From Chondrosia reniformis (lineage: Eukaryota > Porifera > Demospongiae > Chondrillida > Chondrillidae): a stretch of 64,000 nt of DNA. Made by a program: the position numbers and the translations under genes. The first letter of the stretch is position 1; the number at the start of each line of letters is the position of its first letter. Location of the stretch: assembly GCA_947172415.1 (NCBI GenBank), contig OX359197.1, forward strand, positions 1,736,001 through 1,800,000. The letters are read 5' to 3'. Below the pieces are notes generated by a model, which saw only the letters and a list, made by a program, of their open reading frames with translations, did no database searches and was not told the origin of the DNA. Positions 1-13,600 of the stretch are shown in pieces.

Positions 1-950
1 TTGCACTTTCACTGGTTGTGACCTCAGCAGAATCATGAGTAAGTACATTTTGGGAACTGTGACGGCAAAATCGGACTCTACCAAAAAACGGACTACCGGG
101 GGTGCGTTTTAGGTTGAACATTATACATTACATAATCAACCTGGAGGTCTTCTATATATTTGATCAGCTTAATGAAGTAGAGGAGAATATTTAATATGCT
201 TTTCCCATCATATAGATGTGCAATGACTTTAGGTGTTGCATGCAATTTGACCTTTGAATTGACCTTACACGCTTGATTGTGTGCATGCATGCTTAGGTTT
301 CTTCAAGCCATGTGAGTGTCTATATGATCCAAAACATTAATGGTCAATTTTAAAAGAAGGCATCATGGCATAAATAGGCGGAGTAACATTAAACAAGAAG
401 AGAATCACATTCAAGCCATGCCCTCCATGGATAAATATTCTAGAGCCTATTACACTTGATCATATGAATTATCTAAAACAGAAGCTATATAATATGGTTT
501 CTTCATTTCTTATCTGCAGCTCAAAGTGATGGAACAAGTGAGGAAGCAAGCATTGAGTGGTTGCATGTATTCCAGTGTATAATAAATAATGTTTCTATAT
601 ATGTTTATATTATATAATTTTATGAACACTTTATAGCTTTAAAATATCATGGCACTGAGGTGCATATAGATATTGCAGTGCCACAGTATCTAGTGCCTAT
701 ACAAAATGCATGCACTGATCATGAAGCTCTATATGGTATAAGTGATACATATACCAACCTACATGGCTTTTATTTGTGTTTTGTTTCGGTAAATGTGATT
801 CTTATATATAGTAAATTCTGTATTTGGAAGTCAATAACCAAAGCTTAAGGGTAGTATTACCATGGCTTAACAAAAATCAATAACCTTTTGTATATAATTT
901 CAAACAATTAGCTACCATGGATACCATGTAGATCACTATACTTATAGACA
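1..950. repeat. Copy 1 of the post-leader intron sequence shared by genes A, B and C
   Basis: Matches 26165-27110 and 48360-49200. Shared landmarks are ATGGTTGTGACYTCAGCAGAA, TTGACCTTTGAATTGACCTT, AAGCCATGCCCTCC and CAAGTGAGGAAGCAAGCATT. In B and C this lies about 500 bases downstream of the signal-peptide exon, so it marks intron 1 of gene A. No supported coding exon was seen in it. Confidence 0.85.
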
Positions 951-1817
951 TTCGCTATGAGCAATTTCGTTACTGTATGTAGTACACATGGATAAGAATA
1001 AAGCCTTGTTGAACATCAGCAACATTAATTTATTAATTCTGGACGTTTCAAAACAGAGGTCTTCATCAGCAATACATGAGGAATGGGAATACAAGTCAGT
1101 ATAAATAGGAAATTAGTAAATTCATGTTGCTGACACTCAACAAGGCTTTATTCTCATAATGATCGCAACAAACACTCCTTATTCCTACACATGGACAAGT
1201 AAAATATTAACAGATAACGTAAGAAGAGAAGACAGAGCTTAAATTACCAAAGTAATACTGTCGACCAAACGAATTCAGTCTTTCGCATCAATTTAGGAAC
1301 AACTCTGCCTCAAACTTGACGGGGACGTATACAAAAACGCTTTATCTAACCTTCGCTACAACTCGCCTGTTCGGTAGCTCCTTCTCGTAGGAGAGCGTCG
1401 ACTTGTCAAAGCCGTTAACAAAAGGATGATATCTTCTTTTGCAACGATAAGGTGACGTTTATGCAACGTCACAGATTCACAACCCTGTGCATGTACAGAG
1501 CGACATACGAGGGTGTCGGTGACGCAATACAAAAACATCATAATACATCACCAGATTGCACAATCATAACCTTGAATTCTTCATTATATCTCGATTATTT
1601 TGCAATTTTAATAAAACAAAATTTTGCTGTGTAGTACTATATAGTTAGAGTATATAGTTTAGTATATAATATAGTATAAATATATTAAATTTTAGCAATT
1701 ATTATTATATATCTTTCCATAACATGAAGCCGTACAACGTAATCGGCTAATGAAAACAATATAAGGGGCTGCCCCTAAAAATGATCAGAATAGGTCAGGT
1801 GGACAATTCTGTTTTGT

Positions 1818-1863
<46 letters not shown>

Positions 1864-2294
1864 TGTGCACAACTGCATGCATTAGATTATAACACCTAAA
1901 ACAGGTTTTGACTTAGAAGGAGGTTCTTCCCAAATGGCTCAATCATAAATTACTATTATTCATCAATTCTCCCATATATTCCATACTTACAGTAATATGT
2001 AAGGCAAATATTTAATCTTATTGTAATATTTTCAGCAACACCTATTGATCCATCAACAGCTACAATATTACAGCACTTACCCCCAATGCAATAGCAACTA
2101 ACATCTCAACTATAAACCAAAATTATAGGCCCAGTGAAACAGAAGAATAAAGAGAAGTCTATTGTATCGTCATAGGATTTTTACTGTAGAACAGACATAG
2201 TATGTATGTACATATGTACGTTTAGGAAATAGTATTTTAGATCATTTATATATACATATTTTCAATGTTTATTTTCTTTTGCCAAATTTTATAG
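951..2294. other. Gene A non-coding stretch
   Basis: Holds a fold-back repeat (995-1165), a somewhat more CpG-rich patch (1240-1560) whose short overlapping frames I do not recognise, an (AT)n run (about 1822-1860) and a piece (1705-1770) resembling 61895-61950 left of gene D. No convincing exon. Confidence 0.6.
995..1165. repeat. Fold-back repeat with hammerhead-like core
   Basis: Arms AATAAAGCCTTGTTGA and TCAACAAGGCTTTATT are inverted about 125 bases apart. Between them, on the minus strand (1041-1070), lie CTGATGA, a short stem-loop-like segment, then GAAACGTC, matching the conserved core order of hammerhead ribozymes. Related units end in CATAATGATYGCAACAAA here and at 12560. Confidence 0.5.
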
Positions 2295-5200
2295 TTCGTC
2301 CATCAACTGTTAATACCTTAACAGTTGGAAGGACTGGTGATCCAACTACTACTATCACTATAACACCTACCCTCAGTCAACCTGTACAGTTGGAATGTCA
2401 TAGGACTGATGTATTTAAGGATTGGTTCACTGGTGATCCTAGGAGCCGAGTTTCACCAACTGAAGGAGATATTTCTACTAAATCAGGACAGGATAGGACA
2501 CTACTTATCTCATCTTTCAGACTAGATCATGCTACAACATACAGTTGTATAGTGGATCATAAGAGCAATATGTCTACAGTATATCCAGTTGTCTTAGGTA
2601 CACATACATGGCATGTACGTACATATGTCTATATGTACTAATCTACCTTGGAATGCAATACTCAAAATTGCATAAACTAAAACAACTTACACTTAAAGAG
2701 GATTTCATTTTGATGAAGGCTTTTCCTGAACAACTTAATCACAAAATACTTTTAATTATTCATTTCCCTAAATACGTATATTAATGTGTATACGACACAA
2801 ATGTTTGACTTATTTAATATAAATGAATCATATGTAATGCAATCTATTTCTCCATTACAATTTTCTTTTTAGCAACTACTACTATCACCACAACACCTAC
2901 CCCCACTGAATCCCTAGCAGACACCTTAACAGTTGGAAAGACTGATGATGTAACTACTATTATCACCACAACATCTACCCCCACTGAATCCCCAGCAGAC
3001 ACCTCAACAGTTGGAGAGACTGATGATGCAACTACTATTATCACCACAACGCCAACCCCCACTGAATCCCCAGCAGACACCTCAACAGTTGGAAAGACTG
3101 ATGATGTAACTACTATTATCACCACAACATCTACCCCCACTGAATCCCCAGCAGACACCTTAACAGTTGGAAAGACTGATGATGTAACTACTATTATCAC
3201 CACAACATCTACCCCCACTGAATCCCCAGCAGACACCTCAACAGTTGGAGAGACTGATGATGCAACTACTATTATCACCACAACGCCAACCCCCACTGAA
3301 TCCCCAGCAGACACCTCAACAGTTGGAAAGACTGATGATGTAACTACTATTATCACCACAACATCTACCCCCACTGAATCCCCAGCAGACACCTTAACAG
3401 TTGGAAAGACTGATGATGCAACTACTATTATCACCACAACGCCAACCCCCACTGAATCCCCAGCAGACACCTTAACAGTTGGAAAGACTGATGATGTAAC
3501 TACTATTATCACCACAACACCTACCCCCACTGAAGCCCCAGCAGACACCTTAACAGTTGGAAAGACTGATGATGTAACTACTATTATCACCACAACATCT
3601 ACCCCCACTGAATCCCCAGCAGACACCTTAACAGTTGGAAAGACTGATGATGTAACTACTATTATCACCACAACACCTACCCCCACTGAATCCCCAGCAG
3701 ACACCTTAACAGTTGGAAAGACTGATGATGTAACTACTATTATCACCACAACATCTACCCCTACTGAATCCCCAGCAGACACCTTAACAGTTGGAAAGAC
3801 TGATGATGCAACTACTATTATCACCACAACGCCAACCCCCACTGAATCCCCAGCAGACACCTCAACAGTTGGAAAGACTGATGATGTAACTACTATTATC
3901 ACCACAACGCCAACCCCCACTGAATCCCCAGCAGACACCTCAACAGTTGGAAAGACTGATGATGTAACTACTATTATCACCACAACATCTACCCCCACTG
4001 AATCCCCAGCAGACACCTTAACAGTTGGAAAGACTGATGATGTAACTACTACTATCACCACAACACCTACCCCCACTGAATCCCCAGCAGACACCTTAAC
4101 AGTTGGAAAGACTGATGATGTAACTACTATTATCACCACAACATCTACCCCCACTGAATCCCCAGCAGACACCTCAACAGTTGGAGAGACTGATGATGCA
4201 ACTACTATTATCACCACAACGCCAACCCCCACTGAATCCCCAGCAGACACCTCAACAGTTGGAAAGACTGATGATGTAACTACTATTATCACCACAACAT
4301 CTACCCCCACTGAATCCCCAGCAGACACCTTAACAGTTGGAAAGACTGATGATGCAACTACTATTATCACCACAACGCCAACCCCCACTGAATCCCCAGC
4401 AGACACCTTAACAGTTGGAAAGACTGATGATGTAACTACTATTATCACCACAACACCTACCCCCACTGAAGCCCCAGCAGACACCTTAACAGTTGGAAAG
4501 ACTGATGATGTAACTACTATTATCACCACAACATCTACCCCCACTGAATCCCCAGCAGACACCTTAACAGTTGGAAAGACTGATGATGTAACTACTATTA
4601 TCACCACAACACCTACCCCCACTGAAGCCCCAGCAGACACCTCAACAGTTGGAAAGACTGATGATGTAACTACTATTATCACCACAACGCCAACCCCCAC
4701 TGAATCCCCAGCAGACACCTCAACAGTTGGAAAGACTAATGATGTAACTACTATTATCACCACAACGCCAACCCCCACTGAATCCCCAGCAGACACCTCA
4801 ACAGTTGGAAAGACTGATGATGTAACTACTATTATCACCACAACATCTACCCCCACTGAATCCCCAGCAGACACCTTAACAGTTGGAAAGACTGATGATG
4901 TAACTACTATTATCACCACAACATCTACCCCCACTGAATCCCCAACAGACACCTTAACAGTTGGAAAGACTGATGATGTAACTACTATTATCACCACAAC
5001 ACCTACCCCCACTGAATCCCCAGCAGACACCTTAACAGTTGGAAAGACTGATGATGTAACTACTACTATCACCACAACACCTACCCACACTGAATCCCCA
5101 GCAGACACCTTAACAGTTGGAAAGACTGATGATGCAACTACTATTATCACCACAACGCCAACCCCCACTGAATCCCCAGCAGACACCTCAACAGTTGGAA

Positions 5201-7651
5201 AGACTGATGATGTAACTACTATTATCACCACAACGCCAACCCCCACTGAATCCCCAGCAGACACCTCAACAGTTGGAAAGACTGATGATGTAACTACTAT
5301 TATCACCACAACACCAACCCCCACTGAATCCCCAGCAGACACCTCAACAGTTGGAAAGACTGATGATGTAACTACTATTTTCACCACAACACCTACCCCC
5401 ACTGAATCCCCAGCAGACACCTCAACAGTTGGAAAGACTGATGATGCAACTACTACTATCACCACAACATCTACCCCCACTGAATCCCCAGCAGACACCT
5501 CAACAGTTGGAAAGACTGATGATGTAACTACTACTATCACCACAACACCTACCCCCACTGAATCCCCAGCAGACACCTTAACAGTTGGAAAGACTGATGA
5601 TGTAACTACTATTATCACCACAACATCTACCCCCACTGAATCCCCAGCAGACACCTTAACAGTTGGAAAGACTGATGATGCAACTACTATTATCACCACA
5701 ACGCCAACCCCCACTGAATCCCCAGCAGACACCTCAACAGTTGGAAAGACTGATGATGTAACTACTATTATCACCACAACGCCTACCCCCACTGAAGCCC
5801 CAACAGACACCTTAACAGTTGGAAAGACTGATGATGTAACTACTACTATCACCACAACACCTACCCCCACTGAATCCCCAGCAGACACCTTAACAGTTGG
5901 AAAGACTGATGATGTAACTACTATTATCACCACAACACCAACCCCCACTGAATCCCCAGCAGACACCTCAACAGTTGGAAAGACTGATGATGTAACTACT
6001 ATTATCACCACAACATCTACCCCCACTGAATCCCCAGCAGACACCTCAACAGTTGGAAAGACTGATGATGCAACTACTATTATCACCACAACGCCAACCC
6101 CCACTGAATCCCCAGCAGACACCTCAACAGTTGGAAAGACTGATGATGTAACTACTACTATCACCACAACACCTACCCCCACTGAATCCCCAGCAGACAC
6201 CTTAACAGTTGGAAAGACTGATGATGTAACTACTATTATCACCACAACGCCAACCCCCACTGAATCCCCAGCAGACACCTCAACAGTTGGAAAGACTGAT
6301 GATGTAACTACTATTATCACCACAACATCTACCCCCACTGAATCCCCAGCAGACACCTCAACAGTTGGAAAGACTGATGATGCAACTACTATTATCACCA
6401 CAACGCCAACCCCCACTGAATCCCCAGCAGACACCTCAACAGTTGGAAAGACTGATGATGTAACTACTATTATCACCACAACATCTACCCCCACTGAATC
6501 CCCAGCAGACACCTTAACAGTTGGAAAGACTGATGATGCAACTACTATTATCACCACAACATCTACCCCCACTGAATCCCCAGCAGACACCTTAACAGTT
6601 GGAAAGACTGATGATGTAATTACTATTATCATCACAAAACCTACCCCCACTGAATCCCCAGCAGACACCTTAACAGTTGGAAAGACTGATGATGTAACTA
6701 CTACTATCACCACAACACCTACCCCCACTGAATCCCCAGCAGACACCTTAACAGTTGGAAAGACTGATGATGTAACTACTATTATCACCACAACGCCAAC
6801 CCCCACTGAATCCCCAGCAGACACCTCAACAGTTGGAAAGACTGATGATGTAACTACTATTATCACCACAACATCTACCCCCACTGAATCCCCAGCAGAC
6901 ACCTTAACAGTTGGAAAGACTGATGATGCAACTACTATTATCACCACAACGCCAACCCCCACTGAATCCCCAGCAGACACCTCAACAGTTGGAAAGACTG
7001 ATGATGTAACTACTATTATCACCACAACATCTACCCCCACTGAATCCCCAGCAGACACCTTAACAGTTGGAAAGACTGATGATGCAACTACTATTATCAC
7101 CACAACGCCAACCCCCACTGAATCCCCAGCAGACACCTCAACAGTTGGAAAGACTGATGATGTAACTACTATTATCACCACAACATCTACCCCCACTGAA
7201 TCCCCAGCAGACACCTTAACAGTTGGAAAGACTGATGATGCAACTACTATTATCACCACAACATCTACCCCCACTGAATCCCCAGCAGACACCTCAACAG
7301 TTGGAAAGACTGATGTTGCAACTACTACTATCACCACAACATCTACCCCCACTGGAATAGCAACCAATACCTTAACAGTTGGAAGGACTGGTGATCCAAC
7401 TACTACTATCACTATAATACCTACCCTCAGTGAGCCTGTAAAGATGGAATGTCGAAGGACTAATGCATTTAAGGATTGGTTCACTGGTGATCCTAGAAGC
7501 AAAGTTACACCAACTGAAGGTGATATTTCTACTAAATCAGGATATGATAGGACACTACTTATCTCATCTTTCAGACCAGTTCATGCTACAACATACAGTT
7601 GTATAGTGGATCATAAGAGCAATATGTCTACAGTATATCCAGTTGTCTTAG
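2295..7651 (+). CDS. Gene A exons: Ig domain, giant Thr-rich repeat exon, second Ig domain
   Basis: Exon 2295-2597 (303 bp) encodes a linker followed by an Ig-like domain with a Cys pair in LECHRTD and YSCIVDH; the second sits in a D-x-A-T-x-Y-x-C setting typical of an Ig F strand. Exon 2873-7651 (4779 bp, 1593 codons, phase 1 at both ends) is open from end to end on the + strand. It carries 57 units of a 26-residue Thr/Ser/Pro repeat, then a second Ig domain nearly identical to the first (MECRRTN ... YSCIVDH). No in-frame ATG exists in the repeat part, so an ATG-based ORF search misses it. The repeat should form a long extended, O-glycosylated spacer outside the cell (inference from composition). 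The linker before the first Ig domain is a single diverged copy of the repeat unit, so the array arose from this exon. Confidence 0.85.
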
Positions 7652-10600
7652 GTAATGCATATATACGTATGCAAACTATTTCCATGATACTATAGCCGCA
7701 TAGCTAGATAAACAACCTCCAGCTAACAGGTGTTTCAGATCTTGTGTAATAATCTAGACATGTATGTATAGATACTAAAATCAAAATTAGAACTTGTTCT
7801 AATTTTGATTTAGAAATTGTTGTTAGCCAAATATATAATTGAACTCCAACAATATATCAGATCATGATAGGATCTATATAGTTAAAATTGTGTGATTTTA
7901 GTAATGTTACACATATATACATTTACTCTTAAGATAATGATTTATTCTCCGGTTTAAATATTTAATACAGAAACTCCGATTAATACACCACAAGAAGTCC
8001 AACGTGTCACTGTGACAAAAGATGCAACAAATGGATCTCCATCTTTGACAGTTTCATGGACTGCAATACCTGGATCTGAAATAACCTACACTGTGTGGTA
8101 TTCAAAAAGTAGTGGTACTATATCAGAACCACCATCTGAAGCATCAACAGTGGCAGGTATAACCCGTACATCAACTACACTGAGTGGACTTGAAGAATAT
8201 ACTGAATACTACATTTGGGTAGCTGCTGTTTCATCATATGGACAAGGATATTACAGTGCAAGAGTGTCAGAGACTACATATACAGGTATTTTATTCTTTA
8301 TTTATATAACTTGGTTTATTGATAATATTGACCAAATTTCTTGAATGTGTATATTTAGCTCCAGATCCTCCAACTGACCTCTTGATATATCCTTCATCTG
8401 ACTGTGATGAGCTGATAATTAAATGGACTGGAGAGCAATCAGTCAGCTATAGAGTGCACATAAATGATAACAAGACACTTATAGTGGATAAAACCGAGAT
8501 ATCATTAAATGATCTTACAGCTGACACAGAGTACACAGTGACAGTAGTAGCCTTCAATGAACTGGGAGAAGGAGGAAATGTGACAGGAACAGGAAGAACA
8601 AGACCTGAAGGTTTGGGAAATATCATGTTTTTAGAATGTTTTTTTTAATAGGTACTTTGCCAAATAAGTGAAGAAAAATGTCCTTAAATTTAAAAACACT
8701 AAAAATTAGTATCTATTCTACTGTTTCTATATATAGCTCCTTCAATATCACTGTCAGCCATTTCCTCAACACAACTCATCATCACACTCACTGCACCAAC
8801 TGAATCAGCTTCTATTACTTACAACTGTACTATAACTACAACTGAGATGGACATTTCTACAAAAAATGTAACTGGCACAGAATTAGAGTATACAGTGGAT
8901 GATTTAAGTCCTGGTGTTACCTACATTGTTGAATGTACGTATGTCTTCAAATGGAGAAGAATCTTGTGATTCTAGCATGGACATGATCAGCCGTAAGTCA
9001 CCTCCAATTGTCATTCTAAATTATATTTTTGTATCTGATTCAGCTGCATGTCAATGTTTTTGTGTAGCTACATTAAATTATATGTAACTAGTAGGAATGC
9101 CCCCGCCTTTCGGCGACAAAATTAGCCGGCCATTAGCTAGCATGCTTTCAAGTCCTTTGATGACACATTATGAATCAGCCATTGTTGCAAGGGGCCACCC
9201 ATGCATCTGGAAGACCTAGGAAGTGATTATTGAATGTAGCAGTCACTCGCGAATGGAAAACTGAAAGTAAAAGGAGAAAGCCAGAGAATGGTAGAACCTC
9301 TTAGACTGGCAGAGCACACTTTCTGGGCAGTTTTCCATAATTTGTGAATGTTAGGCAGCATTTTGTGCTGTAGTTTAGGATGAGTTGACAAACAAACAAA
9401 TAAACTGAATTATATATATAGAAGATATTGTGAATTCAACAACCATACAACTGGGTAAAACCTATCTTTTAAAAGGTCCAATTTCCCAATTTTTCAGTCT
9501 AGAAATGCAGTTGTTTTTTTTTCTGGCTATTTTTTGATGTTTCAACCCCAATCCACGTCTTCAGTGGCTACTAATAGTGTAGTTATTAGTAATGAATATG
9601 AGATTATATACAACGGTATATATACATAAGAAGATACTGTTTAAAGACTTTTCAATGGTTAAAACTATAGAGCACATATTTACATAAAAAGCTGTCTATT
9701 ATATAATTATTTTCTATGTCTAATGTGTACTTCTACGTATATATATACTGTAATACTTTGTTTTATGCTTACATAGTTCTACCTCAAGTCCAAGGAATCA
9801 TTGTTACAAGTGGTGTATCAGATGGATCTCCCTCTTTGGAAGTTTCATGGACTGCAGTATCTGATGAATCTGGAATAACCTACACTGTGTGGTATTCAAC
9901 AAGTAGTGTTACAATAACAGAATCACCATCTGAAGCATCAACAGTGGAAGGAATCACTGGTACATCAATTAAACTGAGTGGACTTGAAGAATATACTGAA
10001 TACTACATTTGGGTAGCAGCTGTTTCAACAGATGCACAAGGATCTTACAGTGCAAGAGTGTCACAGACTACAAATAAAGGTATTATATACACACTATACT
10101 TGTGTATATATACAATATCTATGTAGATAAAAATGTTCAAAAGCATTCTTCAGTGTATACGCTTGAATGTGTCTTATTCAGTTCCAGGTGCTCCCACCGA
10201 CCTCATGATCTATCCACCATCTGGATCATGTGAACAACTGATGGTCACTTGGACGGCACCATCCAACACAGAGGGACTACCAGCCATGTATAGAGTGTAT
10301 GGAAATAGAGTAGTGATACAGTCAATGATAGCAAATGATTCTACAATATTGATTGATCTTACAGCTGACACAGAGTACACAGTGACAGTAGTAACTGTCA
10401 ATGAACTGGGAGAAGGAGGAAATGTGACAGGAACAGGAAGAACAAGACCTGAAGGTTTAAACAAGAATCATGTTGTTATATATATATGCACTTATGTACT
10501 TTGTCTAAGAAATGTAGAGTAAATATGTATGCAATCCCTTTTAAACATATAGAGATGGCATATTCAATTTCTGAATATATAAATATTTCTACTGTGTATA

Positions 10601-13600
10601 GCTCCTTCAGTTTCACTATCAGTCCCTTCCTCAACTCAACTCCGTATCATGATAACTGCACCTACTGGATCATCTTCTCTTACTTACAAGTGTAATATAA
10701 CTGAGTTTGATATGCCTCCAATAACTGTAACTGGCACAGAATTAGAGTATACAGTGGATGGTTTAAGGCCTGGTGTTAATTACACTGTTGAATGTACATC
10801 TTCCAATGGAGAAGAATCTTGTTATTCTAGCATGAACACCATAATGAGTAAGTTTAAATTGTCTATAGCTACATGTATCAAGCTGTAAGTCTAATGTACA
10901 ATTACGTATGATGTTTGTTATGTCTTTCCTGTATTATTGTCACCAATCCATCTAATAATTTATTGTATGAAAGGCAATTAGGTCTTTTAATTTCATTACT
11001 AATCAGTTTTCCATAATTCACATTATCTTTATCCATATATTATTGTTTTACAATTAATCATAAATTTATTCAGCTGTAAGTGACTATAATAAAAAAATTA
11101 TTGTATGGCTACATTGATATCCAGTTGATCTCTACAACTTAAAACTTTATCAGTGGACATGTGTATAGCATTAATATTGAAGTGGTAAGGGGTACGTAGT
11201 TCTAGTTGAGTTCATGGATCCAATTAGTTAATTTTGAGCAATCTGCCACATAATGCAAGGATTTGAACGTTTCAACCAATATGTCTTCATCAGCAACAAA
11301 TGAGGACAATGATTACAGATGCTAGTTAAATGGAATAAGGATAAGAGTGACAATTAGTTGAGTTGTGAAAAAGTGGCCAAATGAAAATCAATTGAGAGTG
11401 TTCACTGATGGTGTGATGTCTGTCCATATGGGGTCCAGTGATATGCCTTGGTCCATGTTCATATGTCTGTTGGTCTGGATATGTATGGCTTCCATTATTT
11501 TTCTTCTCATCAGATATTGTTCCCTTTGCATCATTTCAGCCTTTTCCCAAGCTTAAAATAATTGTATGGCTATATACACTGGTATACGTAGTGTAGTGGT
11601 ACACTTGGTTTTGACACATACGTATAAAGACCCATATCATAATTTTAGAGGCACCACTAGAAACTGCTCATTGCTTTTTCTCCTATATAATATCCTTCAC
11701 TAGAAATTCTGACTATTGATACTGAAATGTAGCAATTAAAGATCTAAAGGACATTTGCAGAAGGCAAATGGCTAGAGAATCTGAAATGTTTTTTTCATGT
11801 TGATAGCTAGTCTCTTTGTAACGTAACGAATTTTCAACTATAATTTCGTGTTTTTGTAATTCACTGGACTCCCTGTAAAGTAGCCACAAGAATTACGTAT
11901 ATAAGTGGAGTTGCCTTATAATATAATGATACCTGATACCTAGCTATGTAGAACACAATCTATCTAGGACAAGAAAAGAAATTGCTCACTTATTACATTA
12001 TAGTAGTGCTTTATTCGTATGTAGTTCTGCCTATTGTCAATGATGTCAATGCTATTGAAGATGTATCAGATGGATCTCCATCTTTAACAGTCTCGTGGAC
12101 TGCAGTATCTGATGAATCTGGAATAACCTACACTGTGAGGTATTCAACAAGTAGTGGTACTATAACAGAACCACCATCTGTAGCATCAACAGTGAAAGGA
12201 ATCACTGGTACATCAACTACATTGAGTGGACTTGAACAAGGAACAAAATACTACATTTGGGTAGCAGCTTTTTCACCAAATGGACAAGGACCTTACAGTG
12301 AAAGAACATTACAGACTACACATGCAGGTATAATATGCACTGTAAATGTATATTGAACTATATGAAATACTTATATGAAACTTTCTTCTGCATACAATAT
12401 ACACTTGAGCATCAGCAACATACATGTATTTAACAGATTTGGACATTTTGACCCAGAAGTCTACATAACCAATAAATGAATTACTGATTAAGATTTTTGG
12501 GTCGAAACATCCAAATCTGTTAAAATATATGTTGCCAATTCTCAATAAATCATTGATTACCATAATGATTGCAACAAATACTCCCTATTACTTCAATATA
12601 CACTTGAATGTACAGTATATTATCCAGTTCCAGGTACTCCCACTGACCTCACGATATCTCCTCCCCTTGGATCATGTGATGAGCTAGTGATTACTTGGAC
12701 AGCACCACCAACAACAGGGGATGTAATAGTCAGGCATAGAGTATACATAAATGATAAATTAAGATTTCCAAGGAGACGTAAGACCACTATTCTATTAAAA
12801 GCTCTAACAGCTAACACAGAGTACAATGTGACAGTAGTGGCTTTCAATGTTGCAGGAGATGGAGGAACAGTGACAGGAACAGGAAGAACAAGACCTGAAG
12901 GTTTAATTATATGCTATTATAGAAGTACATTTTGACTGTATAAGCTTTGTCAAAAATGTGATGAGTAAATATTTTAATGGCTACACGTCGAACTTATTTA
13001 TATTTTTCTACAGCTCCTTTAATATCACTGTCAGCCATTTCCTCAACACAACTCAATATCACACTCACTGCTGAACCAGCTGAATCATATTCTCTTACAT
13101 ACCAATGTAATATAACTGAGATTGATATGCCTCCAATAACTGTAACTGGTACAGAGTTAGAGTATACAGTGGTGGATTTAAATCCTAATGTAAATTACAC
13201 TGTTAAATGTATGTCTTCAAATGGAGAAGATTCTTGTGGTCCTAGCATTGACATGATCAGACGTAAGTTACTTTCAATTGTCCATCTAAATTATGCTCTG
13301 TATCTGAATAATTGTATCAATGAAATTATACAAATACAATATCAATCAATAAATCAATCAATCATCACAAGGCTCCTCTCCTACCAATATGTACATACAT
13401 GCTAAAAGGATAAAAACATTACCATTTACAGGTAAATGTTATTATATATACGTAATTTTGAATTCATAGTGGTATTTTGGGTATTCCTGCTTAAAGTAAT
13501 GAACTTTCAATGGATAAAGCTATTTTCTACCCATTATCTGACTTACTCCTTCTAAATTTATGAAATAGTGTGATTTGTAAACTTAATGATGCCTATAACA

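Noticed and set aside
1356..1634. Overlapping short frames in the CpG-richer patch left of gene A
   Set aside because: No domain, no splice context, and both strands are equally open.
2039..2100. Possible extra exon of gene A (CAACACCTATTGATCCATC)
   Set aside because: Good acceptor, but the frame meets TAG with no donor before it.
2875..7320. Possible CRISPR-like or satellite array
   Set aside because: Units are contiguous without spacers and code in frame; this is a eukaryotic coding minisatellite.
2844..7502. 1552-codon minus-strand ORF of V/I-rich repeats, the longest ATG-type frame in the window
   Set aside because: It is the complement of the + strand Thr-rich repeat. The + frame is stop-free, flanked by a correct acceptor and donor in phase 1, and continues into an Ig domain; the minus frame ends in unrelated sequence on both sides.
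11365..11556. 63-codon + frame with a hydrophobic end
   Set aside because: No ortholog recognised, AT-rich intron, and no counterpart in related introns.
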